This document shows positions 1 through 6,464 of a DNA stretch of 10,177 bases, piece by piece. The stretch covers positions 1 to 10,177 of the forward strand of contig CABMGU010000005.1 in the NCBI GenBank assembly GCA_902385765.1, given 5' to 3'. Positions within the stretch are counted from its first letter, which is position 1. Each line of letters begins with the position of its first letter. Both the position numbers and the translations under genes were made by a program. Under the pieces are notes generated by a model. The model was not told where the DNA came from, searched no databases, and was given only the letters and a program-made list of their open reading frames with translations. The DNA is from an uncultured archaeon (GTDB taxonomy: Archaea > Nanobdellota > Nanobdellia > Woesearchaeales > ARS49).

Positions 1-927
1 AGCAGTCTCCTTATTCAATGCCTTAACTTTCTCAGCTAACTGCTCTTTTGTAAAATTCTGCTCCTGATACCAGGCACGCTTGTAATCCACATTAGCACGA
101 AAACAATACGAAGCAGCAGCATAATAAGCACTCTGAGACTGTTCGCGAGCAGCACGCTCAGTAAAATTGCTCAACTGGGACAGATTAGCCTTCAACGGCT
201 TAGCAACAAAATCAGCAGTACGCTGGCACAAATCATTAGAAACCTCGCGCATAATGCGCTGATACCTGCCTTCAATCTCCAAAGAATCATTTGTTATATC
301 CTGAGGAACACCCAAAGCAAGCTCCAAAACCTCGCCAAGAGTGGAAACTTCCCTGACTGACAAGTTCAAATCCTTGCCGTACTGAATCAGGTCAATTGTC
401 TTGTTGTCCTCTTCCTTAGCATTCTTGGTTCCTGCAGGAAGATAAACCTGCTTAACGCTATTATTCGCAGCAGCCATAATCTTGTATTTCAAACCGCCAA
501 CAGGACCAATAATGCCGCCGCTGTTAATCGTGCCAGTCATAGCCAAATCATCAGGAACAGTCTTATTCAACAACAAAGAGGCAGTCAACAAAGCAGCAGC
601 ACTACCAGCACTAGGACCGCCAACAATGCCTGGCAAAGCACGAATAGTGAACAGAAAATCATACTTGGAACAGTCGATTTCAAGCTGTTTGCAGGCAACC
701 TGCTGGGCAAAACGCAAAGAAGCCTGAGTAGTAACTTTCGTCAAAGGATAAGTCTCCAAAAACACGCGCTCACTGCCAGGCCTTAATTCCAAAAACAAAC
801 TGGCAACAGTGCCGCCCTTGACACCTTCGGTATCAGTCATAGCAAGCAAAGTGATACTGCCAGCTTTGATAACCTCCTGAGCTACAACTGCTGATGAAAG
901 CAACAGAAACAAAATCACCCATTTCAT
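1..927 (-). CDS. Secreted or membrane-anchored Lon-like S16 serine protease (3' end outside window)
   Basis: The reading frame is open for 309 codons from ATG at 927 to the window edge, so the C-terminus is missing. Residues 1-16 are a hydrophobic signal peptide or anchor (MKWVILFLLLSSAVVA), so the protein probably acts outside the membrane. Residues about 20-205 resemble the Lon protease domain: GGPSAGSAA carries the likely nucleophile Ser106, and GPVGGLKYK carries Lys149. The spacing of 43 residues equals that of Ser679/Lys722 in E. coli Lon. No ATPase module precedes the domain. This matches the archaeal S16-type predicted proteases of COG1750 rather than Lon itself. After about residue 210 comes a polar, helical extension with several Cys and no recognised domain. 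A TATA box lies 24-25 bases upstream of the ATG, giving a leaderless start. Codons end mostly in T or G, as in topA. Family call is firm; the substrate is unknown. Confidence 0.9.
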   Translation of the reverse strand, partial: MKWVILFLLLSSAVVAQEVIKAGSITLLAMTDTEGVKGGTVASLFLELRPGSERVFLETYPLTKVTTQASLRFAQQVACKQLEIDCSKYDFLFTIRALPGIVGGPSAGSAAALLTASLLLNKTVPDDLAMTGTINSGGIIGPVGGLKYKIMAAANNSVKQVYLPAGTKNAKEEDNKTIDLIQYGKDLNLSVREVSTLGEVLELALGVPQDITNDSLEIEGRYQRIMREVSNDLCQRTADFVAKPLKANLSQLSNFTERAAREQSQSAYYAAASYCFRANVDYKRAWYQEQNFTKEQLAEKVKALNKETA

Positions 928-947
928 GATGTCAATAACTTTTATGC

Positions 948-955
948 TATTTAAG
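948..955 (-). promoter_or_regulatory. TATA box for the Lon-like protease gene
   Basis: On the minus strand this reads CTTAAATA, centred 24.5 bases before the ATG at 927. This is close to the archaeal TATA-to-start distance and implies a leaderless mRNA. The structured element at 966-1095 therefore lies upstream of this promoter and outside the protease transcript. Confidence 0.6.
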
Positions 956-965
956 AACTTTTCTG

Positions 966-1095
966 CTAACTTTAAGAAAGTTAGGATCAAAGGAACTCCT
1001 CGTTTCGCTTCGAGAAGCATTTGATAACTCCTTGTCTTCGACAAGGAGGTCTATTACTCTTCTCTCAGCTCACGATGTCGTTCAACTCAGGTCTA
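966..1095 (-). repeat. Structured repeat element, copy 1 (putative ncRNA)
   Basis: This element is clearly related in sequence to 9016-9144. In plus-strand coordinates it contains: hairpin 1, CTAACTTT (966-973) with AAAGTTAG (977-984); hairpin 2, ATCAAA (986-991) with TTTGAT (1020-1025), enclosing CTCCTCG (996-1002) with CGAGAAG (1011-1017); and hairpin 3, CTCCTTGTC (1028-1036) with GACAAGGAG (1040-1048) around a TTC loop. A conserved unpaired-looking block follows, including ACTCTTCTCTC and GATGTCG, up to CTAGC. The inner hairpin 2 stem has a C-A mismatch on the plus strand but a U-G pair on the minus strand, so RNA from the minus strand is favoured. The topA stop codon (1093-1095) lies in the terminal CTAGC, so this copy would sit in the topA 3' UTR. 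Alternatives are an ssDNA-hairpin mobile element or a regulatory UTR. I do not recognise the family. Confidence 0.7.
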
Positions 1096-3285
1096 GCTTT
1101 TCTTAGAAGTTTCTTGGTTTTGAGCAGGAATTCTTTCAATATTTCGACATTTTGGAAAACGATTGCAAGCCAGGAAACTGCCATAAATGCTCTTCCTCAC
1201 AACCATCTTGCCCTCCTTGCACTTAGGACACGGCTTTTCAACAGAAACAGGCACTGCCTTGCTCGGACAATCCAGATTAATGCAGACCTCCTGAGGGCGC
1301 TTAGCCTTGCGAATCATCTTTACCATAGGAAACTTGCAATGCGTGCAAACATTCTGAGTAACTTCCACCATACCAGAAGCAGGCAGCTTAAACGTGGTCT
1401 TGCACTCAGGATACTTGTCACAGGCAATAAACCTGCCAAACTTGCCAAAACGAACAATCAAAGAACCAGTCTTGCAGACAGGGCACGGACCAACAGTCGT
1501 CATAGTTGCTTTTGTCTCGCTGAAAGTCTTCTTCAACTCCTCGCCAATCAGCTTTTCCTTTGACTTAAACTCTGACAAAAGCTTGACCAAAACTTCCTTT
1601 GCTTCGCCCAAAATCTCATCACGATGCTTCTTGCCCTCGCGAATAGACTCCATATCAAGATCAAAATGCCTTGTAAGCTCCTCATCCAGAATACCAGGAG
1701 AATATTTCTCAAGAATAACAACAGTCTCCATACCAAGCTGGGTAACAGTCAAAGCCTCGCCGGTCACATAGTTCCTCTTCTTCAAAGTCTCAACAATCTC
1801 AGCACGAGTAGCCTTAGTGCCAAGATTTCTCTTCTCAAGCTCACGAATCAAACTGGCAGGAGTATATCTTTTCGGAGGCTGAGTCTGCTCGTCATGCAGA
1901 ACAAATTTCTTGATGGAAATAATATCGCCTTCCTTCATCTGAGGAAGTTCTGCCTCCTCAAGCTTGACATAAGGAGCATAGAAAATATGCCAGTTCTTCT
2001 CAACAGTGCGAGTGCCCTTTGCAACAAAAATCTCAGCCTTAACATCAACCCTGGCAATAACAGTCTCACGAACAGCAGGCTCGCCAAACACTGCAAAGAA
2101 ACGCTTCACAACCAAGTCATAAACCTTTACCTGCCTTGCCTCAAGATCCTTTGGCAGTATTCCGGTCGGGAAAATAGCCGGGTGTGCAGGATCTGTCTTC
2201 TTGCCATCATTCGGAACAAGCTTCGGCTTCTTTAACAACAGGTTTGCCAATTCAGCATACTCTGAATGCTTAGCCAGACTTTTGAGAATCTTCTGATAAC
2301 CAATACCAGGAGGCAATTGCTGAGAACTCGTACGCGGATAAGAAATCCAACCGTGGGTATACAAGTCCTGAGCAACAGCCAAAGTAACACTCGGATTAAG
2401 ACCAAAACAACGATAAGCCTCTGTCTGCAAACTCGTCAAATCAAAAGGAACAGGCGGATTCTGATTAAAACGGCCACGCTTAACTTCAGCACCCTTTCCC
2501 TTCTTCTCATCCTGCACCTTATCCATCACTGCAACAGCCTTGTCCTTCTCCCAGAACTTGTCAGTCTCGTGCCAGGCAACAAAAACAGGCTCTTTAACCT
2601 GCAATTCAATCAGCCAATAAGGAACCGGCTTGAAAGCCTGAATCTCGCGCTCACGGTCAACAACAATCTTCAAAGCAGGACCCTGAACACGACCAGTGCT
2701 CAAAATCTTGAACATGCCAGCATTCTTTATCGCGCTGGTCAGGGCTCTTGACAGATTAATGCCGTAATAGAAATCAAGAAAATGCCTTGTCTCGCCAGCC
2801 TCTGCCTGACCCCAATCAAGATGAGCAGAAGCCTTCTCGTAAGCCTCAACGAGGTCCTCCTTGGTCAAAGTTGAGAATTTCAAACGATGAGCATCATTAC
2901 GATTGCAAATAAAACGGATAACGTTCAAGCCAATAACTTCTCCCTCAACATCATAGTCAGTTGCGACAGAAACACTCGAAGCATCCTTTGCGAGCTTCTT
3001 CAAAGCATCCAAGTATTTTTTTGTAAAAGCAGCACCCTTACTAATAGTGTAAGTCGGCACCCACTCGATATCAAAAACAGGATAAGCAAAACCCTTAGAC
3101 TTGGTCTTCTCAGCCAAACCAAACAGATGACCAACAGCAGAACCGACAACAATAGTCTTCTTTCCGTGCTTAAGCTCGTAATAAGGAACGCCCTTGATAT
3201 CCTTCTTAACAGGAGCTCCATCAGCAAGAGACTCTGCAATACGCTTGCCAGCATCAGGCTTCTCAGCAACGATTAATTCATACAT
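1093..3285 (-). CDS. topA: DNA topoisomerase I (type IA, archaeal)
   Basis: This 730-residue type IA topoisomerase relaxes negatively supercoiled DNA through a 5'-phosphotyrosyl intermediate. The N-terminal TOPRIM domain (about 1-150) has the catalytic Glu8 in VAEKP and the metal-binding Asp110, Asp112 and Glu114 in ATDYDVEGE. STGRVQGPAL (196-205) is a conserved core motif, and Tyr316 in HGWISYPRTSS is the expected active-site tyrosine. NLGTKATRAEIV (487-498) is typical of the core. The C-terminus holds three tetracysteine zinc ribbons: Cys601/604/622/628, Cys647/650/668/673 and Cys686/689/707/713. All key residues are present and the length is normal. A TATA box 26.5 bases upstream fixes the ATG start and implies a leaderless mRNA. 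The gene is divergent from the UbiB-like gene. Its stop codon sits in the edge of the structured repeat. Confidence 0.97.
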   Translation of the reverse strand: MYELIVAEKPDAGKRIAESLADGAPVKKDIKGVPYYELKHGKKTIVVGSAVGHLFGLAEKTKSKGFAYPVFDIEWVPTYTISKGAAFTKKYLDALKKLAKDASSVSVATDYDVEGEVIGLNVIRFICNRNDAHRLKFSTLTKEDLVEAYEKASAHLDWGQAEAGETRHFLDFYYGINLSRALTSAIKNAGMFKILSTGRVQGPALKIVVDREREIQAFKPVPYWLIELQVKEPVFVAWHETDKFWEKDKAVAVMDKVQDEKKGKGAEVKRGRFNQNPPVPFDLTSLQTEAYRCFGLNPSVTLAVAQDLYTHGWISYPRTSSQQLPPGIGYQKILKSLAKHSEYAELANLLLKKPKLVPNDGKKTDPAHPAIFPTGILPKDLEARQVKVYDLVVKRFFAVFGEPAVRETVIARVDVKAEIFVAKGTRTVEKNWHIFYAPYVKLEEAELPQMKEGDIISIKKFVLHDEQTQPPKRYTPASLIRELEKRNLGTKATRAEIVETLKKRNYVTGEALTVTQLGMETVVILEKYSPGILDEELTRHFDLDMESIREGKKHRDEILGEAKEVLVKLLSEFKSKEKLIGEELKKTFSETKATMTTVGPCPVCKTGSLIVRFGKFGRFIACDKYPECKTTFKLPASGMVEVTQNVCTHCKFPMVKMIRKAKRPQEVCINLDCPSKAVPVSVEKPCPKCKEGKMVVRKSIYGSFLACNRFPKCRNIERIPAQNQETSKKS

Positions 3286-3307
3286 TTTGTTAAAAGACTT
3301 TTTGAAG

Positions 3308-3315
3308 TATTTAAA
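3308..3315 (-). promoter_or_regulatory. TATA box for topA
   Basis: On the minus strand this is TTTAAATA, a near-perfect archaeal TATA box, centred 26.5 bases before the ATG at 3285. Transcription should start at or next to the A of the ATG. Confidence 0.75.
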
Positions 3316-3360
3316 AAGCCTTCGATACTATAATTATAGTTAGCAATGGATGGCATCATA

Positions 3361-3370
3361 ATTTATATAT
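3361..3370 (+). promoter_or_regulatory. TATA box for the UbiB-like gene
   Basis: ATTTATATAT is centred about 35 bases before the ATG at 3401, which predicts transcription starting near 3391-3393 and a leader of about 9 bases. AAGAGG abuts the ATG without a spacer, so it is a poor Shine-Dalgarno. The promoter is divergent from that of topA. Confidence 0.55.
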
Positions 3371-3400
3371 ACTAACAAACGAATTTATCAGCAAAAGAGG

Positions 3401-5023
3401 ATGAATACAGGAAACATAGAGCGGATAACGTACGTAATCAAAGTACTCTCCAAGCACGGATTAGCAGGAATACTAAGCAGATACGGCTTTTCCTGGTATT
3501 TGCCATTCTTCAGCAGAAGGTCAGAACTGCCTCTTGATTTGCCAAAACGACTAAGGGAATCAATGGAAGAATTAGGCGGGGCATACATCAAACTGGGACA
3601 ACTGCTAAGCATCAGACCAGATTTAGTGCCACAAGAATACTGCGACGAGTTTGCAAAACTACTGGATGAAGTGCCACCAGAAACGCTGGAAACAGTGGAA
3701 CAAACAATATCACAGGAATTCAGAAGCACACCATTCAGCCACATAGACGCAAAACCATTAGGCAGCGCAAGCGTTGCACAAGTGCACAAAGCAAGACTAA
3801 AAACAGGAAAAGCAGTAGCAGTAAAAGTACAAAGACCAGACGTGGCAAAAGCATTCTCAGCAGACATAGACATCATACGATACATAGCACAAAAACTACA
3901 GAAACACCTGCACAACAACCTCAACATACCAGTAATCGTTGACGAATTTGAAAACTACACAAAAAAAGAACTCAACTTCACAATAGAAGCCAGCCACATA
4001 GACGAAATACAAAAAGCAGATTCGCATCTGGTCGTAGTGCCAAAAGTCTACTGGGCATACACGACAGAAAAAGTACTGACGATGGAATACCTGGACGGAA
4101 CAAAACTCTCTGAGACAAGCAAAACAGACAAACCCCACATCGCGAAACTCCTGATTGACGCATTCCTGGAACAAATATTCAAAAACGGAACATTCCACGC
4201 AGACCTGCACCCAGGAAACATACTATTAATGAAAAACGGAAAAATAGGACTGCTGGACTTCGGCATAGTAGGACACATTGACAAAAAAACACAGGAGTTC
4301 GGACTAAAACTATACCTTGCAATCATTGAAAGAGACTTCCAGAAAATTTCAGAAGTCCTGCTATCTTATGGAACGCCATCAAGCAGAACAGACGTAAAAG
4401 AATTCACAAACGCGGTGCAGGAATTACTGGCAAAATGGTGGGACAGCAACCCTGAGAAAAGAAAAGCCACGCATCTGATGCACCAATTATTCATACTCTG
4501 CTACAACCACAACATACAACTCCCAAAAGACACAATCCTGCTTGGCAAGGGAATGATAACAGCAGAATCAACAGCAAAACAACTTGACCCCAAATTCAAC
4601 TTTGTAACATACTCACAGCCGAAAATCATACACCTGCTAAAACAACAAAAAACACCAGGAAAACTGCTTGAAAGATTTGCACAACGCTCAAAACAATTCG
4701 CAGAAGCAGCATCTGAAATCCCTGGAAAAACAGTGGAAGCGCTGGATGCAATAAAACAAGGAAGAGTGGAATTCCATCTGGATGACACGCGATTCAGGCA
4801 CCTTGGCAAAGACATCAACCTGTCAAGCAACAGGCTAAGCTATTCAATGGTAGCAGCAGCGCTAATAATGGCAGCAGCACTACTGACAGGATTCGGGCCA
4901 AAAGTAGAAACGTACAGCATAATCAGCCTAATATGCCTGGCAGTAGCGACCATATTCATACTTGCATTATTCGTATCAATAGCAAGAGAAGGAAAACCAA
5001 GATATGACAATCACGAGAGGTGA
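3401..5023 (+). CDS. UbiB/ABC1 (AarF) family kinase-like membrane protein
   Basis: The 540-residue protein carries the signatures of the ABC1/ADCK/UbiB atypical kinase family: the KxGQ motif in AYIKLGQLLSIRPDL (Lys64-Gln67), the Ala-rich nucleotide loop in PLGSASVAQVH (119-129), AVKVQRP (140-146), the catalytic-loop-like FHADLHPGN (265-273) and LLDFG (284-288). The C-terminus has two hydrophobic segments (about 481-500 and 505-527), so the protein is probably membrane-anchored with the kinase-like domain in the cytoplasm. Bacterial and mitochondrial relatives act in quinone or lipid metabolism and show ATPase activity. The substrate in this archaeon cannot be read from the sequence. Codons are strongly A/C-ending, unlike topA on the other strand. 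The next gene encodes a phasin-like protein, suggesting a functional pair. Family call is firm; role is uncertain. Confidence 0.95.
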   Translation: MNTGNIERITYVIKVLSKHGLAGILSRYGFSWYLPFFSRRSELPLDLPKRLRESMEELGGAYIKLGQLLSIRPDLVPQEYCDEFAKLLDEVPPETLETVEQTISQEFRSTPFSHIDAKPLGSASVAQVHKARLKTGKAVAVKVQRPDVAKAFSADIDIIRYIAQKLQKHLHNNLNIPVIVDEFENYTKKELNFTIEASHIDEIQKADSHLVVVPKVYWAYTTEKVLTMEYLDGTKLSETSKTDKPHIAKLLIDAFLEQIFKNGTFHADLHPGNILLMKNGKIGLLDFGIVGHIDKKTQEFGLKLYLAIIERDFQKISEVLLSYGTPSSRTDVKEFTNAVQELLAKWWDSNPEKRKATHLMHQLFILCYNHNIQLPKDTILLGKGMITAESTAKQLDPKFNFVTYSQPKIIHLLKQQKTPGKLLERFAQRSKQFAEAASEIPGKTVEALDAIKQGRVEFHLDDTRFRHLGKDINLSSNRLSYSMVAAALIMAAALLTGFGPKVETYSIISLICLAVATIFILALFVSIAREGKPRYDNHER

Positions 5024-5035
5024 GTAATACTGTTT

Positions 5036-5118
5036 CCGCTCTGCCCAGCTGTGCTGGGTGAATTTTTTCTCCCCGCATCTGCAAGGGGAGAAGAAAATTC
5101 AGTCTGCGACCAGAGCGG
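5036..5118. other. Three-way-junction structured element between the UbiB-like and phasin-like genes
   Basis: An outer stem CCGCTCTG (5036-5043) with CAGAGCGG (5111-5118) encloses two hairpins. The first is CCCAGC (5044-5049) with GCTGGG (5053-5058) around TGT. The second is a 15-pair stem of GAATTTTTTCTCCCC (5060-5074) with 5085-5100, with one bulge and a 10-base loop. The outer arms also look like 8-base terminal inverted repeats, so a small MITE or REP-like palindrome is an alternative to a folded leader RNA. It is G+C-richer than its surroundings and ends 8 bases before a strong Shine-Dalgarno. I see no similarity to the repeat at 966-1095 and 9016-9144. Confidence 0.65.
5044..5066 (+). 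terminator. Possible hairpin-plus-T-run terminator after the UbiB-like gene
   Basis: The 6-bp CCCAGC/GCTGGG hairpin is followed after TGA by AATTTTTT, which resembles a hairpin-plus-U-run terminator. The T run is also the 5' arm of the next long stem, so termination and stem formation would compete. Archaeal termination depends mainly on U-tracts, so this is tentative. Confidence 0.35.
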
Positions 5119-5126
5119 CGGCGAAT

Positions 5127-5132
5127 AGGAGG
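5127..5132 (+). promoter_or_regulatory. Strong Shine-Dalgarno for the phasin-like gene
   Basis: AGGAGG lies 8 bases before the ATG at 5141. It is the only strong, well-spaced ribosome binding site I see in the window and it fixes this start. It also indicates translation from a leadered mRNA, probably read through from the UbiB-like gene, since no TATA box is evident in 5024-5140. Confidence 0.8.
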
Positions 5133-5140
5133 CATTTGAA

Positions 5141-5416
5141 ATGGCAAAAAGAATAAGAAAAATGGCAAGGATGAGCATAAATCTGGCAAGAAAAACAAAG
5201 CAAAAACTTGAAAAAGAGCTAAAAATGCTCATAAAAGCAAAGATTATGAGCAAATCAGAAGCAAAAAAACTGATAAAAGCATTCGTAGCAGAGATGAAAG
5301 CGGAAAAGGAAAGAATAAAGGCATTTGCGAAGCAAGAACTCAAGCGAGGAATGGCAAAAGCGCGCAAACACGCAAAACCACTTGTTAAAAGAGTGATAAA
5401 GCGATACAAACGGTAA
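5141..5416 (+). CDS. Highly basic phasin-like small protein
   Basis: This is a 91-residue, almost entirely helical protein with 24 Lys and 10 Arg against 7 Glu and no Asp. It has no signal peptide, Cys or membrane segment. The central pattern LKMLIKAKIMSKSEAKKLIK (27-46) followed by charged heptads resembles the phasin-like family COG3937 (a helix, a short GxIS-type turn, then a charged helix). Family members of that type often lie beside UbiB/AarF genes, which is the case here. The C-terminal tail KPLVKRVIKRYKR is cationic and could bind membrane phospholipid or nucleic acid. I infer a coiled-coil partner of the UbiB-like protein. A small DNA- or RNA-binding protein is the main alternative. 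It has a strong ribosome binding site and a structured upstream region. Confidence 0.7.
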   Translation: MAKRIRKMARMSINLARKTKQKLEKELKMLIKAKIMSKSEAKKLIKAFVAEMKAEKERIKAFAKQELKRGMAKARKHAKPLVKRVIKRYKR

Positions 5417-5417
5417 G

Positions 5418-5425
5418 TATTTAAA
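5418..5425 (+). promoter_or_regulatory. TATA box for the AAA+/VWA operon
   Basis: TATTTAAA is centred 29.5 bases before the ATG at 5451 and immediately follows the stop codon of the phasin-like gene. It predicts a transcript with a leader of about 0-4 bases covering the AAA+ and VWA genes. Confidence 0.6.
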
Positions 5426-5450
5426 GCAACAATTCCCAAGAGCAAAGACC

Positions 5451-6464
5451 ATGAGCGAACATTTCCAAAAAGTATTCCTGCAAACAGACCCATTTACAGA
5501 CATTCTCGGACAGGAAAGAACAAAACAGCAGCTGAAAAGCGCTTTGCTGATGGACAGACACCTGATAATACTCGGACCGCCAGGCATAGGCAAGACAACA
5601 CTTGCAAAAAACGTTGCAAAACTATTACCGGCACTAACACTAAACGACTGCCAATACCACTGCGACCCAAAACAACCATTATGCCCAGACTGCCAGACAA
5701 AGAAGCAGAAGACGAAGAAAGTAACAGGAGAAGAAAGATTCGTAAGAGTACAAGGAAGCCCTGATTTGACAGTAGAGGATTTGTTGGGAGACATAGACCC
5801 TGTCAAAGCACTGCAGTTCGGACCAACAAGCATACAAGCATTCACGCCAGGCAAAATCTTCAAAGCAAACCACGGAATACTATTCTTTGACGAAGTAAAC
5901 AGGTGCCCAGAAAAACTACAGAACTCACTACTACAAGTGCTTGAAGAAGGAAAAGCAACACTTGGAGCATACACAGTAGAACTGCCAGCCAATTTCATAT
6001 TCATCGGCACAATGAACCCTGAAGAAACTGCTGCCACTGAAAAATTATCAGATGTCTTCATGGACAGGTTTGACGTAGTACACATGGGATACCCGGAAAG
6101 CCTTGATATCGAAAAAAGAATAGTCCTGGAAAAAGGACAGAAACTTCTCGCATTTGATGATGATTTACTATCACTTGCAATACTGTTCGTAAGAACGATA
6201 AGAGAACACAAAAACATACTCAAAAAGCCAAGCGTAAGAGCATCAATAGGCATATATGAAAGAGCGCAAGCAAATGCGTTTTTAGCAAAAAGAAAAACAG
6301 TAACAATAGAAGACATAACAGAGGCAATAGTATCGGTTCTTGCGCACAGAATAGAACTAAAACCAAGCGTCAAATACCTGCAAACAAACGAGGAATTCAT
6401 AAAAGAGCAGTTTGACGCATTCTCGAGCCAACACCCCGAGTTATCCGGTGGTGGTGGCCTTTGA
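5451..6464 (+). CDS. MoxR/ChlI-type AAA+ ATPase with a Cys cluster
   Basis: This 337-residue AAA+ protein has a Walker A motif GPPGIGKT (42-49), Walker B GILFFDEVN (142-150, Asp147/Glu148), a sensor 1 region GTMNPEE (186-192) and a putative arginine finger in DRFDV (Arg206). The helical lid follows to about 300. The layout fits the MoxR/CobS/magnesium-chelatase I clade, whose members form hexameric rings that remodel or load metal into a target together with a VWA-domain partner. A cluster Cys67-x3-Cys71-x6-Cys78-x2-Cys81 between Walker A and Walker B could bind zinc. The C-terminus ends in SGGGGL inside the overlap with the next gene. The downstream VWA gene is the expected partner. I cannot name the substrate; no chlorophyll or cobalamin genes are nearby, so a chelatase role is unlikely. 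Confidence 0.9.
   Translation: MSEHFQKVFLQTDPFTDILGQERTKQQLKSALLMDRHLIILGPPGIGKTTLAKNVAKLLPALTLNDCQYHCDPKQPLCPDCQTKKQKTKKVTGEERFVRVQGSPDLTVEDLLGDIDPVKALQFGPTSIQAFTPGKIFKANHGILFFDEVNRCPEKLQNSLLQVLEEGKATLGAYTVELPANFIFIGTMNPEETAATEKLSDVFMDRFDVVHMGYPESLDIEKRIVLEKGQKLLAFDDDLLSLAILFVRTIREHKNILKKPSVRASIGIYERAQANAFLAKRKTVTIEDITEAIVSVLAHRIELKPSVKYLQTNEEFIKEQFDAFSSQHPELSGGGGL

Noticed and set aside
966..1095. Box C/D or H/ACA guide RNA as an explanation for the structured repeat
   Set aside because: UGAUG-like and CUGA-like strings occur but not in a paired C/D arrangement in both copies, and no ACA box follows a hairpin.
1021..3276. Several long plus-strand open frames opposite topA (1021-1563, 1394-1771, 1624-2235, 2266-2751, 2887-3276)
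   Set aside because: They mirror topA, which has intact catalytic and zinc motifs, and their translations show no recognisable domain.
5036..5118. Third copy of the 966/9016 element
   Set aside because: It also folds into several hairpins, but I could align no primary sequence blocks with the two real copies.
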